Part shown: piece after piece, positions 26,473 to 34,943 of the stretch
Position numbering within the stretch: position 1 is the first letter of the stretch
Layout of the letters: the number at the start of each line of letters is the position of its first letter
From: Planctomycetaceae bacterium
GTDB taxonomy: Bacteria; Planctomycetota; Planctomycetia; Planctomycetales; Planctomycetaceae
DNA: 60,208 nt
Direction of reading: 5' to 3'
Assembly: GCA_020426505.1 (NCBI GenBank)
Contig: JAGQPX010000039.1
Location: 1-60,208 of the forward strand
Notes under the pieces: model-generated
Databases searched by the model: none
Seen by the model: the letters and a program-made list of their open reading frames with translations, nothing else
What the model was told of the DNA's origin: nothing
Made by a program: the position numbers and the translations under genes

Positions 26473-27630
26473 TCAGTTGGCAGTCGATTCGGTCGGGAGA
26501 TCGACGGGGGGATCGGGCTTCTCGTATCGGATGCTGACGGCCGCGAGAAGCGTGGCTCCGAAATGGCGTTGGACCGTTTCATAGACCGAGCCGATTTTGC
26601 TGCCGAGTCCCGTGCCGATGTCGCCTCGTGCTTTACCGATGATCTCGACTTCGGGCACATCGTCGCCGGTCCATGCCGGGAAGAAGCTGGCGCTGATGGT
26701 GCCGATGGCAGTCGTTTCGCGCTGGAGTTTGGCGGTTGCAGAATCGGGCACGTCGGTGACGAGAAATGCGAGTGATTCGTTGTTGTTGATGTGCCATCCG
26801 TCGACGGTGCCGACCTGGCCGGCGGGCACCATCCACATGCCGAGGTCACGGAAGCCGGCGTTCTCGCTGAAGTCGAACGTGTTCACGCCGTCGATCGTGA
26901 GCTTGACGCCGACATCGATGTCCGACGCGTTGTGCAGTTTCACAACGTACTCTTGCCCCTTGTTAAGACTCACAAGTGCAAAGCCGGAGAAGTCTTCGAC
27001 GGGAATGGGAGTGAGCGTGTCTGCATCTCGCAGGAAGATTTCGACCCGATACGGGCTCGCATCGGTTGCGGAGACGGCAGTCGTGCCGGTGAGGGAGAAC
27101 GAAGGCTGATTGATGTCCTCGGCGAGTTGTTCGTCGCGTTGAGCGATGGTTTCGCGTTGCGAACCATTGCTTTCAGAGGTTCCCGCCGCTGTGAGGTCGG
27201 TTGTTGTTCCGAGCAGGTTGACGACGTCCTCGACGCTGTCGACGGAGACCCGTTCGCGGAAGTCGCCAAGCGTCGCGCCTGTCTGGTCGACCATTTCGGC
27301 CCTGACGAGAACGATTGGGGTCGGCTCCGTCTCGGAAGCGAACGTGCCTCGAATCTCAAGACGGGCCAGTTTGTTAACGTTGACGTCGGCCGCCTTCAGT
27401 CGTTCGGTGAGGGCTGCTTTGATTCGAATCCCGGCACTCGAACTGGGCGGACCATTGAAGTTCCCGATCGTGACGGATGTGTCACCGTGATCCACCATGT
27501 ATTTCTGCACTCGTTCGACGATGCCGTCGAGTGCGTCATCAAGGTTCCGGGCGGATGCTGTGTTCGGGACAGCTGTGAGAGTCAGCAGCAGGCACGCTGC
27601 GGCGATCGTGATCGTTCGAGTGCGTCTCAT
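26473..27630 (-). CDS. Exported protein with CsgG/LpoB-like N-terminal domain (paralog B)
   Basis: The protein is 385 residues. The start ATG at 27630 has CGGAG eight bases upstream. A signal peptide (ITIAAACLLLTLTAVPNTASA) is followed by a domain at about 28-160. Its pattern (LDDALDGIVERVQKYM, VTIGNFNGPPSSSAG, IKAALTERLKAADVNV, LEIRGTF) recalls CsgG/LpoB/FlgO-type envelope proteins. A second beta-rich domain at about 200-385 contains YVVKLHNASDIDVGVKLTID and ends in SVSIRYEKPDPPVDLP. Both domains and that ending recur in the gene at 28448-29887. It lies 115 bases upstream of the caspase gene on the same strand. Family assignment is by pattern only. Confidence 0.75.
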   Translation of the reverse strand: MRRTRTITIAAACLLLTLTAVPNTASARNLDDALDGIVERVQKYMVDHGDTSVTIGNFNGPPSSSAGIRIKAALTERLKAADVNVNKLARLEIRGTFASETEPTPIVLVRAEMVDQTGATLGDFRERVSVDSVEDVVNLLGTTTDLTAAGTSESNGSQRETIAQRDEQLAEDINQPSFSLTGTTAVSATDASPYRVEIFLRDADTLTPIPVEDFSGFALVSLNKGQEYVVKLHNASDIDVGVKLTIDGVNTFDFSENAGFRDLGMWMVPAGQVGTVDGWHINNNESLAFLVTDVPDSATAKLQRETTAIGTISASFFPAWTGDDVPEVEIIGKARGDIGTGLGSKIGSVYETVQRHFGATLLAAVSIRYEKPDPPVDLPTESTAN

Positions 27631-27782
27631 GCTTCAAGCTCCGCGGCACGAATGCCGATTGGTAGTGTCCTGGGATTGATGGCGCTCCGCCGAACGGTGA
27701 GTCGCCAGAAGGGGAAACGCAGAGGCAATTGCTATCTTCCGGGATTCTTTCCGAAATGCAAGAAATGGCTACGAAAATGCAA

Positions 27783-27817
27783 ACGAGGCACGGCGGAATG
27801 CATCCGCCGTCCCTCGT
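27783..27817 (-). terminator. Strong intrinsic terminator inside the caspase cluster
   Basis: ACGAGG (27783-27788) and ACGGCGGA (27790-27797) pair with TCCGCCGT (27803-27810) and CCTCGT (27812-27817). One C-C mismatch interrupts a 14-bp stem, and the loop is five bases. On the minus strand it is followed by TTTGCATTTTCG. It lies 28 bases past the stop of the Tyr-rich protein gene. Confidence 0.8.
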
Positions 27818-27845
27818 TCGCGTCTTACAAGTTCACCCAGGCCGA

Positions 27846-28334
27846 TCAGTTGTCGGCCGGAGCGTCACCTGTAGCGGCATCGCCCTCAGGCAGGTCCTCA
27901 CCAGGAACGCCTTCGGGAACTGCGATCTGCTCACCGTCCTCGGAGTCCGGGATGACGGGCATCGCGGCTGGTTCCGGGAACGCAGATTCCGGAATCTCGC
28001 TCAGAGTTTCCTTGCGATCTTCTTCGGCGAGAATGGAATAGTGCGCACCATCCTTACCTTCGAGATCGAAGCGACCCCAGTAATGGCGCGAGTGCGGGTT
28101 GTAGTAGTACACGTACCGCGGACGCGACGGGTAGTGAATGCAGTAGTGGTAGTTGTAGCTGGTGTACGTCGGGGTCGGCTTGTAGTAGTACGTCCGGTAG
28201 TGGTACGACCTTTGGGGGTGGTACGACCAGCTTGAGTAGTACTGCCGGTAGGCAGCCTGCGACTGTTGGGCCGTCAGCATGGTGCCGGCCAATACGGTCG
28301 CGATGATCAGAAAGCGTCGAAGACCTGTCATCAT
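27846..28334 (-). CDS. Tyr-rich secreted protein
   Basis: The protein is 162 residues. Two adjacent ATG codons start it; GGAG lies close upstream and fits the second (28331) slightly better. A signal peptide (FLIIATVLAGTMLTAQQSQA) is followed by a segment of about 65 residues dominated by Tyr, His, Ser and Arg (YRTYYYKPTPTYTSYNYHY). Next comes a short motif YWGRFDLEGKDGAHYSILA and an acidic Pro/Glu/Asp tail. Such Tyr-rich stretches occur in cross-linked or matrix proteins; no enzyme motif is present. It sits between the two CsgG-like paralogs and has its own terminator. Confidence 0.7.
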   Translation of the reverse strand: MMTGLRRFLIIATVLAGTMLTAQQSQAAYRQYYSSWSYHPQRSYHYRTYYYKPTPTYTSYNYHYCIHYPSRPRYVYYYNPHSRHYWGRFDLEGKDGAHYSILAEEDRKETLSEIPESAFPEPAAMPVIPDSEDGEQIAVPEGVPGEDLPEGDAATGDAPADN

Positions 28335-28447
28335 TTTCTCCAGTCAAGTTGAAGAACCGTGGTGATTGCCCGCATACGCGCGGACCGTAGGCGTTGTCTA
28401 CCAACGTGGCAAACAGAGTGGTGAATTCCTGTCAAGAACGTCCTGGG

Positions 28448-29887
28448 TCAATTGGCTGCCTCGATCGGCAGATCAACCGGTGGTTCGGGGTTAACGTAAC
28501 GAATGCTGACGGATGCAAGGGGATGGACCCCGAAGTGGGTTCGAGCAATGGTGCTGCGCGAGCCGAGCGTTTCGCCGCGTGCAGTACCCAGACCTCTGGC
28601 ATTCCCGGGACCAGCGGCAAGCTGCTGCTCCAACGGGTGCACGGGTTCACCTTCCTGCCACGCACCGAAGAATGTCGCTGTAATTGTCCCAATACGCGCG
28701 GGAGATCCCAATTCAGTCGCAACGGCATCCGGCTCGCTGCTCACATGGAATGAGTCCACTGATTCCGGGTTCCGGTACCATCCATCAATGCGTGCCGAGA
28801 ATGGGACACCACCGTTCTTGTTGGTGCCGCGAATCAGCCATTTGCCGGTCTCGGCAAAACCGGGAACCTCACTGAAGATCAGCGAGTTGATTCCGTCGAT
28901 CTTGAGCTCAACACCCACATCGAAAGGAGAGGTATTCGTGACGACGACCGAGTATTGATCGCCTTCCTGAAGATCGCAGAATGCCAACCCGTTCCCCACT
29001 TTCTGGATATTGATTGGCTCGTATGTCGGTGAGTCGGCATGACGAACCTTCACCGCGACGTGGAACGGACTGGATGAACTGGCTGCAATCGTAGAGGGAT
29101 TCACCGAGAAGAATCCGGGATTCTCCAAGCTCTGCAGAACGCGCTGATCCCGTTCCTGAGAATCCGGAAGCAGTGACACTTGAGACCCTTGCGGTGAGCC
29201 GGCAGGGGAAGTTCCGTTCGCGACGGCGCCGCTGTTACCGGCTCCACCGGACACGGGCGGTGTCGTCGGTGTCCCTGACGGAGTCGATGAGATGGGAGGT
29301 GATGTCACCGGAGGCGTTGCGGACTGACCTGTCGAGGCCTGGGCTGCCGAGCTCTCAGTGCCTGAGCTTGATGAGCCAGTCGAGGATTGCGGGGAACTTC
29401 CCTGGGCGGTCGATTCACTGGCATCAACCGACACCGAGGTCAGGTCGACTCCGGGGGGCTGAGCGATGTCGATGATGTCCTTCAAATCATCCACGGGGTC
29501 TTCCACGCGCTGACGAAAGTCGGCAACCTCCAACCCCTGGTTGTTCACGAGACGCGTGATCAAAGCGACCGTGGCGAATCGACCTTCGGTGCTGACAACA
29601 ATGTCGCCTCGGACTTCCCAATTGGAGAATGGTTCGACCTTGATGTTGCGTGCCTCGAGCTGATCTTTCAGCAGGTTTTTCACCTTGCGACCCGAACTGG
29701 TATTGGGCGGCCCTTCAAAGTCCTTGATGTTAATCTCCAGTTGGTTCTTGTCCTGGAGGTACTTCTCGATGCGATCGGCGATGTCCTTGATGGCATCGTC
29801 CAACGTGGCCGCCGCGAAGGCGGGCATCGGCATCAACAAGGCTGATAACACAGCCAGGATCGGCAGAAGTTTGAACAGGCGTTTCAT
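28448..29887 (-). CDS. Exported protein with CsgG/LpoB-like N-terminal domain (paralog A)
   Basis: The protein is 479 residues, with GGGGA upstream of the ATG at 29887. A signal peptide (LLPILAVLSALLMPMPAFA) precedes the CsgG/LpoB-like domain (LDDAIKDIADRIEKYL, LEINIKDFEGPPNTSSG, LLKDQLEARNIKV, WEVRGDI). About 85 residues of Ser/Thr/Pro/Gly linker follow. Then comes the beta-rich domain shared with paralog B (YSVVVTNTSPFDVGVELKID) and the ending SVSIRYVNPEPPVDLP. The linker is the main difference from paralog B. I infer a periplasmic or outer-membrane protein that recognises protein or glycan partners; there is no direct evidence of function. Confidence 0.75.
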   Translation of the reverse strand: MKRLFKLLPILAVLSALLMPMPAFAAATLDDAIKDIADRIEKYLQDKNQLEINIKDFEGPPNTSSGRKVKNLLKDQLEARNIKVEPFSNWEVRGDIVVSTEGRFATVALITRLVNNQGLEVADFRQRVEDPVDDLKDIIDIAQPPGVDLTSVSVDASESTAQGSSPQSSTGSSSSGTESSAAQASTGQSATPPVTSPPISSTPSGTPTTPPVSGGAGNSGAVANGTSPAGSPQGSQVSLLPDSQERDQRVLQSLENPGFFSVNPSTIAASSSSPFHVAVKVRHADSPTYEPINIQKVGNGLAFCDLQEGDQYSVVVTNTSPFDVGVELKIDGINSLIFSEVPGFAETGKWLIRGTNKNGGVPFSARIDGWYRNPESVDSFHVSSEPDAVATELGSPARIGTITATFFGAWQEGEPVHPLEQQLAAGPGNARGLGTARGETLGSRSTIARTHFGVHPLASVSIRYVNPEPPVDLPIEAAN

Positions 29888-29983
29888 GATTTGTTTCCCC
29901 GCATTTATTGTCGTGTTTTGTTGAGCGTAAGATTGACCAGGGTGTTACCAACTTTTTCATGCTCGTGTGAAGAATCCCCCGGA

Positions 29984-31759
29984 TCATGGGACCGGCGTCC
30001 CTCGGGCTAGTTCACTGGCAGCCTCCTGAAAGATGGAAACGCCTGCTTCACGCGAATCCCAGAAGGAGCGTTTAATACTGCCTTCGTCCTCGACCAGTGG
30101 TTTGAGTCCGAGCTGTACAAGACGTCGGCCCTGCAGACGACTCCGCAATTCCTCCGCCCTTGCGAATCCTAATTCTCGGGCTGCTGCTTCCAGGTCAACG
30201 TTCGTATCGTAACGTCGTGCGACAAAGCTGACGGGTTCCTGGAACAGGGTGAGCTTCTTGTCAGCATCTTCACCTTGCTTGAGGAATCCACCGATGGCCT
30301 TGTCCAGTTGGATCAGGAATCTCTGGCCCGCATCCTCAAGCAGTTGATCCATAACAGTGCTTTCGGGATACAATTCTTGCACTTTTCGTTGAGCATCGGG
30401 GTCGAACACAGCGACGCTGGCTCGAATGTCGTCCTTAAACTTGATCGTGCCGTGCTTGTGGCAATTCATACAGGAAATGCCGTTGATGATCTCTGGACTG
30501 CCTCCCGTGGTGTTGGTGTCCCAAACGATATCAACAGGGCCTTTGTCGATGCGATTCCCCTTGGCGTCGACAAGCATGTACCCGTTGAGCCCGTTCGGCA
30601 GGTTGAAGATGATTTCTCCGCCGTCATGCACGAAAGCATGCACGCCGAATTTCTCCTCATCAAGCGCTCCCACCGGTCCCAGCGGGAGACGAGCGAGGTT
30701 GCTCTTGCCGGAGTTTTTCAGAAAGTCGTAACTCAGCCAGAAAGCCCCATTGTTGGAAGGATGGTATTCCACAAGTCGGTTCTGTGTTGAGACACCGCTC
30801 TCAAACATCCCTCCCCTCTTCGCCTGACCGATCTTCAGATTCTCGTTGATGTCGATCCCCAGACGATCCAGGAGAACCTGAAGAGTCTCCGGAATGTCAA
30901 CAAGGGTGTGGTAGAGAGGCGGACGGGTCGCAGTGACAACGAACCAGTCAGCTCGAATGTAAGGCATTCCATCGAACTGGACTTCTCCGTACAGCTCTTC
31001 CAACTTGTTGTACTGCTCAATTTCCTCGATGGATTGTGGCTTGAGGCCATAAGGGTAGGCGCGAACGACTTCATCCCAAACGTCCAGATCCTGCCAACCG
31101 ACGTCTCGCAGGTCCAAGTGGTAAACCGTCTCGCTTTCGTCCACCGCGTCCGGAACGACAATACTCGGTTGTCGACTCATGCTGTTGATCGCTTTTGAGA
31201 ACGCAGCCCGGTAGAGTCGCAACTCCGTTTCGGTGATCCTTCGATTGTTGTGGAGGTGAGCGATGCTGAAGTATCGCTGGAATCTGCGATCGCTTTGGTT
31301 TTCGTTAAACAGATGACCAGCGATCGCCCTCATGATCTGCTCTTCAGAAATGAACGACCGTTCTTCGTCATCAACCAGCGGGAATTGGGCACCGGCTTCG
31401 ATCCATTGTTTCAGGGTTGCCTGCTCTTCGGGGGTGATGCTTCCGTCCAGCGGCATCAGGGGGTCTTCCCCCTCGACGTACTCCCAGATCATCGAGTTCT
31501 CGAGATCGCCGGGAGTGATGTAGGGAACGAGATCAGGTCCGCGATCAGCTGTGAGGGAATCGCGTTCGAGAACGAAAAGCTTCGGAATCTTCACCTGCTC
31601 GCCGTGGCACTTGTAACACCTGCTTTTCAGGATGTTGTACGCCTGGTGAGCGAGATCCGTATCGTCGGCAGCGACCGAACGTTCGACTGACACGAAAGCG
31701 ACTGCCAGGAATGCGACCACAAGACGTCGATAGAGCCAAAGCTGCTTGGTGAACATCAT
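29984..31759 (-). CDS. Exported diheme cytochrome-type protein (planctomycete cytochrome C-like N-terminus)
   Basis: The protein is 591 residues. A signal peptide covers residues 1-31 (LVVAFLAVAFVSVERSVAA). The first heme site, Cys48-x2-Cys51-His52 (SRCYKCHG), lies in a domain resembling the planctomycete cytochrome C type, with MPLDGSITPEEQATLKQWIEAG. The second site is Cys430-x2-Cys433-His434 (ISCMNCHKHG). The region between is not recognised, though segments such as VHAFVHDGGEIIFNLPNGLNGY suggest a folded domain. Covalent heme attachment would occur in the periplasm. It is the first gene of the five-gene run and lies 96 bases upstream of paralog A. Electron donor and acceptor are unknown. 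Confidence 0.8.
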   Translation of the reverse strand: MMFTKQLWLYRRLVVAFLAVAFVSVERSVAADDTDLAHQAYNILKSRCYKCHGEQVKIPKLFVLERDSLTADRGPDLVPYITPGDLENSMIWEYVEGEDPLMPLDGSITPEEQATLKQWIEAGAQFPLVDDEERSFISEEQIMRAIAGHLFNENQSDRRFQRYFSIAHLHNNRRITETELRLYRAAFSKAINSMSRQPSIVVPDAVDESETVYHLDLRDVGWQDLDVWDEVVRAYPYGLKPQSIEEIEQYNKLEELYGEVQFDGMPYIRADWFVVTATRPPLYHTLVDIPETLQVLLDRLGIDINENLKIGQAKRGGMFESGVSTQNRLVEYHPSNNGAFWLSYDFLKNSGKSNLARLPLGPVGALDEEKFGVHAFVHDGGEIIFNLPNGLNGYMLVDAKGNRIDKGPVDIVWDTNTTGGSPEIINGISCMNCHKHGTIKFKDDIRASVAVFDPDAQRKVQELYPESTVMDQLLEDAGQRFLIQLDKAIGGFLKQGEDADKKLTLFQEPVSFVARRYDTNVDLEAAARELGFARAEELRSRLQGRRLVQLGLKPLVEDEGSIKRSFWDSREAGVSIFQEAASELARGTPVP

Positions 31760-32788
31760 GGATGTCTGTCCTCGTCCACGTTTTCAAGAATTGAACGAAA
31801 CGACGTGGCAAAAAGTGCGACGCGGTCCGTCGTTACAAAATGTCAACGCTCAGTCCTCCGAGATCTTCCCGAGAATCTTCGCGTTTCGCTGTTTTTTCTC
31901 AACGAGTGCTCTCCGTGCTCATCGTCCCTACTGACCTGGGCTCCCTGATCGTCGTACGCGAGGATCCCACGGTCGCAGCTCTCGTATGGTGGGCGAATGC
32001 TCATCACGCTCCAGCCAACCCACGGTAACACGAGGATTCTATGATTGTCGCGAAGCGGGATGCCCTAAACCAGAAGCAGTGCGGCGCATTGATGTACACT
32101 CCTGAAGTTCTCTCGCTCTGGGGGGAACTGGTTTATTTGACCATTCCGCCATGCGGATCGCAACTAGAAATGCCATTTGATCGAGAAAACCAAGGTCGTC
32201 TCCGCTGTCGAAGTGGGTTGTTCGCGTGAGAAAAACCTTGCCGGACAGACGAATTGTCGGAAGACTCACACAACATGCGTGCAAGTGGCAACAGAGCAAC
32301 AGCTGCCCATCGAAACGAGAGTGCACCCTCTGCCGGACGGCCACGCGGCCCTCTGTTGCGGTACGGGATTGGCCTCAACGCTGCCGCTGATGGGTGGAAA
32401 CTGATCCTCGATGGTCGTCTTGCATGACGATCGATGACCGCCAACCGGACTGGCCGGTCAGGAAGTGTTCCAAAGGCACCAGCTGTCAGAAAATGGCAGA
32501 TTCTGCGTCACACTCACTCCAGCTGCGTCTCGTCTTGCCTCCACAACAGGCGAATTGCCCGCAAAGTTTGCCCAGCTTGTTGGACCGGCACAATATGGTC
32601 GATCCCTACGTCCGGAAGGACAGACCGGATAATCCTTTGGCTCGGAATAGTCGATCAATCTCATACATCCGTGTCTTGCCGGACGAACGGCAGGACCTCC
32701 ATGAGCCGCAGACTCTGCCAGATGGACCATTCAGAGGGCAATTGCAAAGGGCGAAACATCGCCCCGAGCAGTTTCTGAGGAGCCACAT
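31760..32788. other. Long intergenic region between divergent genes
   Basis: About 1.03 kb separate the diheme gene from the first outer-membrane-type gene. Open frames on both strands (for example 32041-32229, 32394 onward, and 32458-32730 reversed) have irregular composition and no ribosome binding sites. A 7-bp perfect inverted repeat (AACGACG at 31799, CGTCGTT at 31828) lies in the leader of the diheme gene. No RNA gene was recognised. It may hold long untranslated leaders or a decayed gene too old to read. Confidence 0.4.
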
Positions 32789-34855
32789 ATGTTACGCCGA
32801 CGTCAAAAGTTCACGACTGCCTTTGCCTCTCTGGCATTGGGAGTAGCCCCTTTAGGCCTGCTGGCTCAAGACACCTTTTGCCCTCCCGCTGGTCAATTCT
32901 GTCCTCCGGGATTCTATTCGCCACAACCGAACAACGGGCAGTCCATGGCACCGCCGCCGGCAACAAGGCCGTCGCAGCCAACGCCGTCCGATCAGACTCC
33001 GAGTTCACCTTCGACACCGCAGACGCCCGGTCGGGCGCAGCTGGACGATCAGCCATCGAACTCGAATCAGCCTCAAGACGCGCCGCAACAGCAGGACACT
33101 CAACAACAGCAGAACGCGCCGCAGCAGCCTCAAACGGCTACGCCGACATTCAATCCCTCCGTGGGGAGTCAAGCGTCGACGGCAGCGACCTCTCCGCAAG
33201 CGACCGCTCCCAACATGATCGGTGACCTGTTCGGAACGGGAGACACGCAAACGGTCATCATTCAGCCGGCTGCGTTTCTTCAGACACCCGATCCAGTTGC
33301 AGTGTCGTTCCTCCCGCAGAGTGAACTCGTCAGCTTCCTGCCGTTTGGAACAAGCACGCCGAGTTCGGTCGCTCCCAACGTGGAGTTCGACACGGTCGCC
33401 AACATGTTCACGGGCACCGACCACGACTTGGGGATTCCCGTGTCGCAGCCGATCAGCCCTGCGACGTTCGTCTCACAGGATACGACCGCAATGATCGGTG
33501 TGGTGACGGAACATGTCGGTCCGCCTCCCAATCTTCTCACCAACCCACCGGCTGCCGGCACATTCTTCGAACTCGATCAGGGCACCGGCGCGTATCAGGC
33601 AGATGTCACCGCATTCTATCTCGCCACGAAACCGGGACTCGCAGATCAGCAGGCCACGTACATCGCGGTCAATGGGCAGGGGACATTCTACGACCAGGTC
33701 GGCGAGTCGGTCACGATTGGAAACGCGATCGCCATCCTGAACTCGGATGGCGGCATCGTCGGCGTGATCGAACCGGGCGACACCTATTATCACCAGCAAG
33801 TGAACGAGTATGACCCCGGGGACTTCATGTTCCAGCCGGTCGACATCCTGTACCTGCCGCCTCCGACGATTCTCCACATTCCGAATCTCGGTGGACTGCC
33901 GGGCGCGAATGTCGGACGTCAGAAACTGACAGAGAACACGAGCCCCTTGCCAAATGATCGTGTGTTCGTCAACTACAGCCACTTTGCGGGGACGCCCCTC
34001 GCAGCCGGAGGTGTCGATGTCAATCGAGTGACACCCGGTTTCGAGAAGACGTTTTTCGATAACCTGATGTCAATCGAAATGCGGGCTCCGTTTGCCTCGA
34101 CGATTGGCAGTGACTTCACGACCGGTGAATTCGGAAACACGAATGAGACCGAGTTCGGCAACATGGCCATCTGGTGGAAGACGCTGCTATGGCAGGATTG
34201 CACGAAATCGATCGCCGCGGGCGTGGGTGCGTCAATCCCGACGGCTGACGATGTCGTGGTTCGGGATACGAACGGCACCAACATCCTTGCCGTCGACAAC
34301 AAGTCAACACACTTCCTGCCGTATGTCGGCGGTGTCTGGACCCCCGAGCCTCGCATGTTCATCTCGGGCATCTGTCAGTTTGACATCGACACGGGTGGCA
34401 ACTCGGCACGGCTCTCCTCATATGTGCTTGGACAACCAACCGGGCAACTCCAGGACGTGGGTAACCCCGACGATGCTGATTATCTGTTCGTGGATGTTCA
34501 GTTTGGATACTGGATGTACCAAAACCGCTGTGGGAATGGCCTGCTTCGAGGTTTCGCCCCAATCGTTGAACTCCACTACAACCGCGCTATCGACGATGCG
34601 GATGATGTGATCGCGACCGTCAATGGGACCAGCATCACAGCCGTTTCGACTCAGCAAACCGATCTGTTTAACGGTTTAGTTGGTGCGACAGCTCTCATCA
34701 CTGACAACGCCTCGCTGACGATGGCCTACTCCATGCCGATCGGCAATAACGATGCTCAGTTCGATGACGAATTGCGAGTGTCATTCAACTGGTTCTTCGG
34801 CGGCCCACGAAACGGTAGTGGCACCAACTTCCGTGGACTGGCACTCACTCGGTAA
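32789..34855 (+). CDS. Outer-membrane-type protein with Pro/Gln-rich N-terminus (paralog 1)
   Basis: The protein is 688 residues, with GAGGAG seven bases upstream of the ATG. A signal peptide (FASLALGVAPLGLLA) is followed by about 100 residues rich in Pro, Gln and Ser. Next comes the block TFNPSVGSQASTAATSPQAT with NMIGDLFG. The C-terminal half (from about 370) has LGGLPGANVGRQKLTE, NRVTPGFEKTFF, MSIEMRAPFAS and alternating beta strands (FLPYVGGVWTPEPRMFISG, VDVQFGYWMY, VELHYN). It ends in RVSFNWFFGG, typical of a beta-barrel with an aromatic terminal strand. I infer an outer-membrane barrel. The next gene is a paralog. Confidence 0.75.
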   Translation: MLRRRQKFTTAFASLALGVAPLGLLAQDTFCPPAGQFCPPGFYSPQPNNGQSMAPPPATRPSQPTPSDQTPSSPSTPQTPGRAQLDDQPSNSNQPQDAPQQQDTQQQQNAPQQPQTATPTFNPSVGSQASTAATSPQATAPNMIGDLFGTGDTQTVIIQPAAFLQTPDPVAVSFLPQSELVSFLPFGTSTPSSVAPNVEFDTVANMFTGTDHDLGIPVSQPISPATFVSQDTTAMIGVVTEHVGPPPNLLTNPPAAGTFFELDQGTGAYQADVTAFYLATKPGLADQQATYIAVNGQGTFYDQVGESVTIGNAIAILNSDGGIVGVIEPGDTYYHQQVNEYDPGDFMFQPVDILYLPPPTILHIPNLGGLPGANVGRQKLTENTSPLPNDRVFVNYSHFAGTPLAAGGVDVNRVTPGFEKTFFDNLMSIEMRAPFASTIGSDFTTGEFGNTNETEFGNMAIWWKTLLWQDCTKSIAAGVGASIPTADDVVVRDTNGTNILAVDNKSTHFLPYVGGVWTPEPRMFISGICQFDIDTGGNSARLSSYVLGQPTGQLQDVGNPDDADYLFVDVQFGYWMYQNRCGNGLLRGFAPIVELHYNRAIDDADDVIATVNGTSITAVSTQQTDLFNGLVGATALITDNASLTMAYSMPIGNNDAQFDDELRVSFNWFFGGPRNGSGTNFRGLALTR

Positions 34856-34943
34856 CCCCGGACCCACAGCGTCAAAGACCTCCAGACTCGTTCAGAACCA
34901 AGACACGCTCACTTGCTCGTCCCATGAGGGGAGACGTTTCACG

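Noticed and set aside
31760..32788. Several short frames in the long intergenic region
   Set aside because: Composition is not protein-like, there are no ribosome binding sites, and no motif was recognised.
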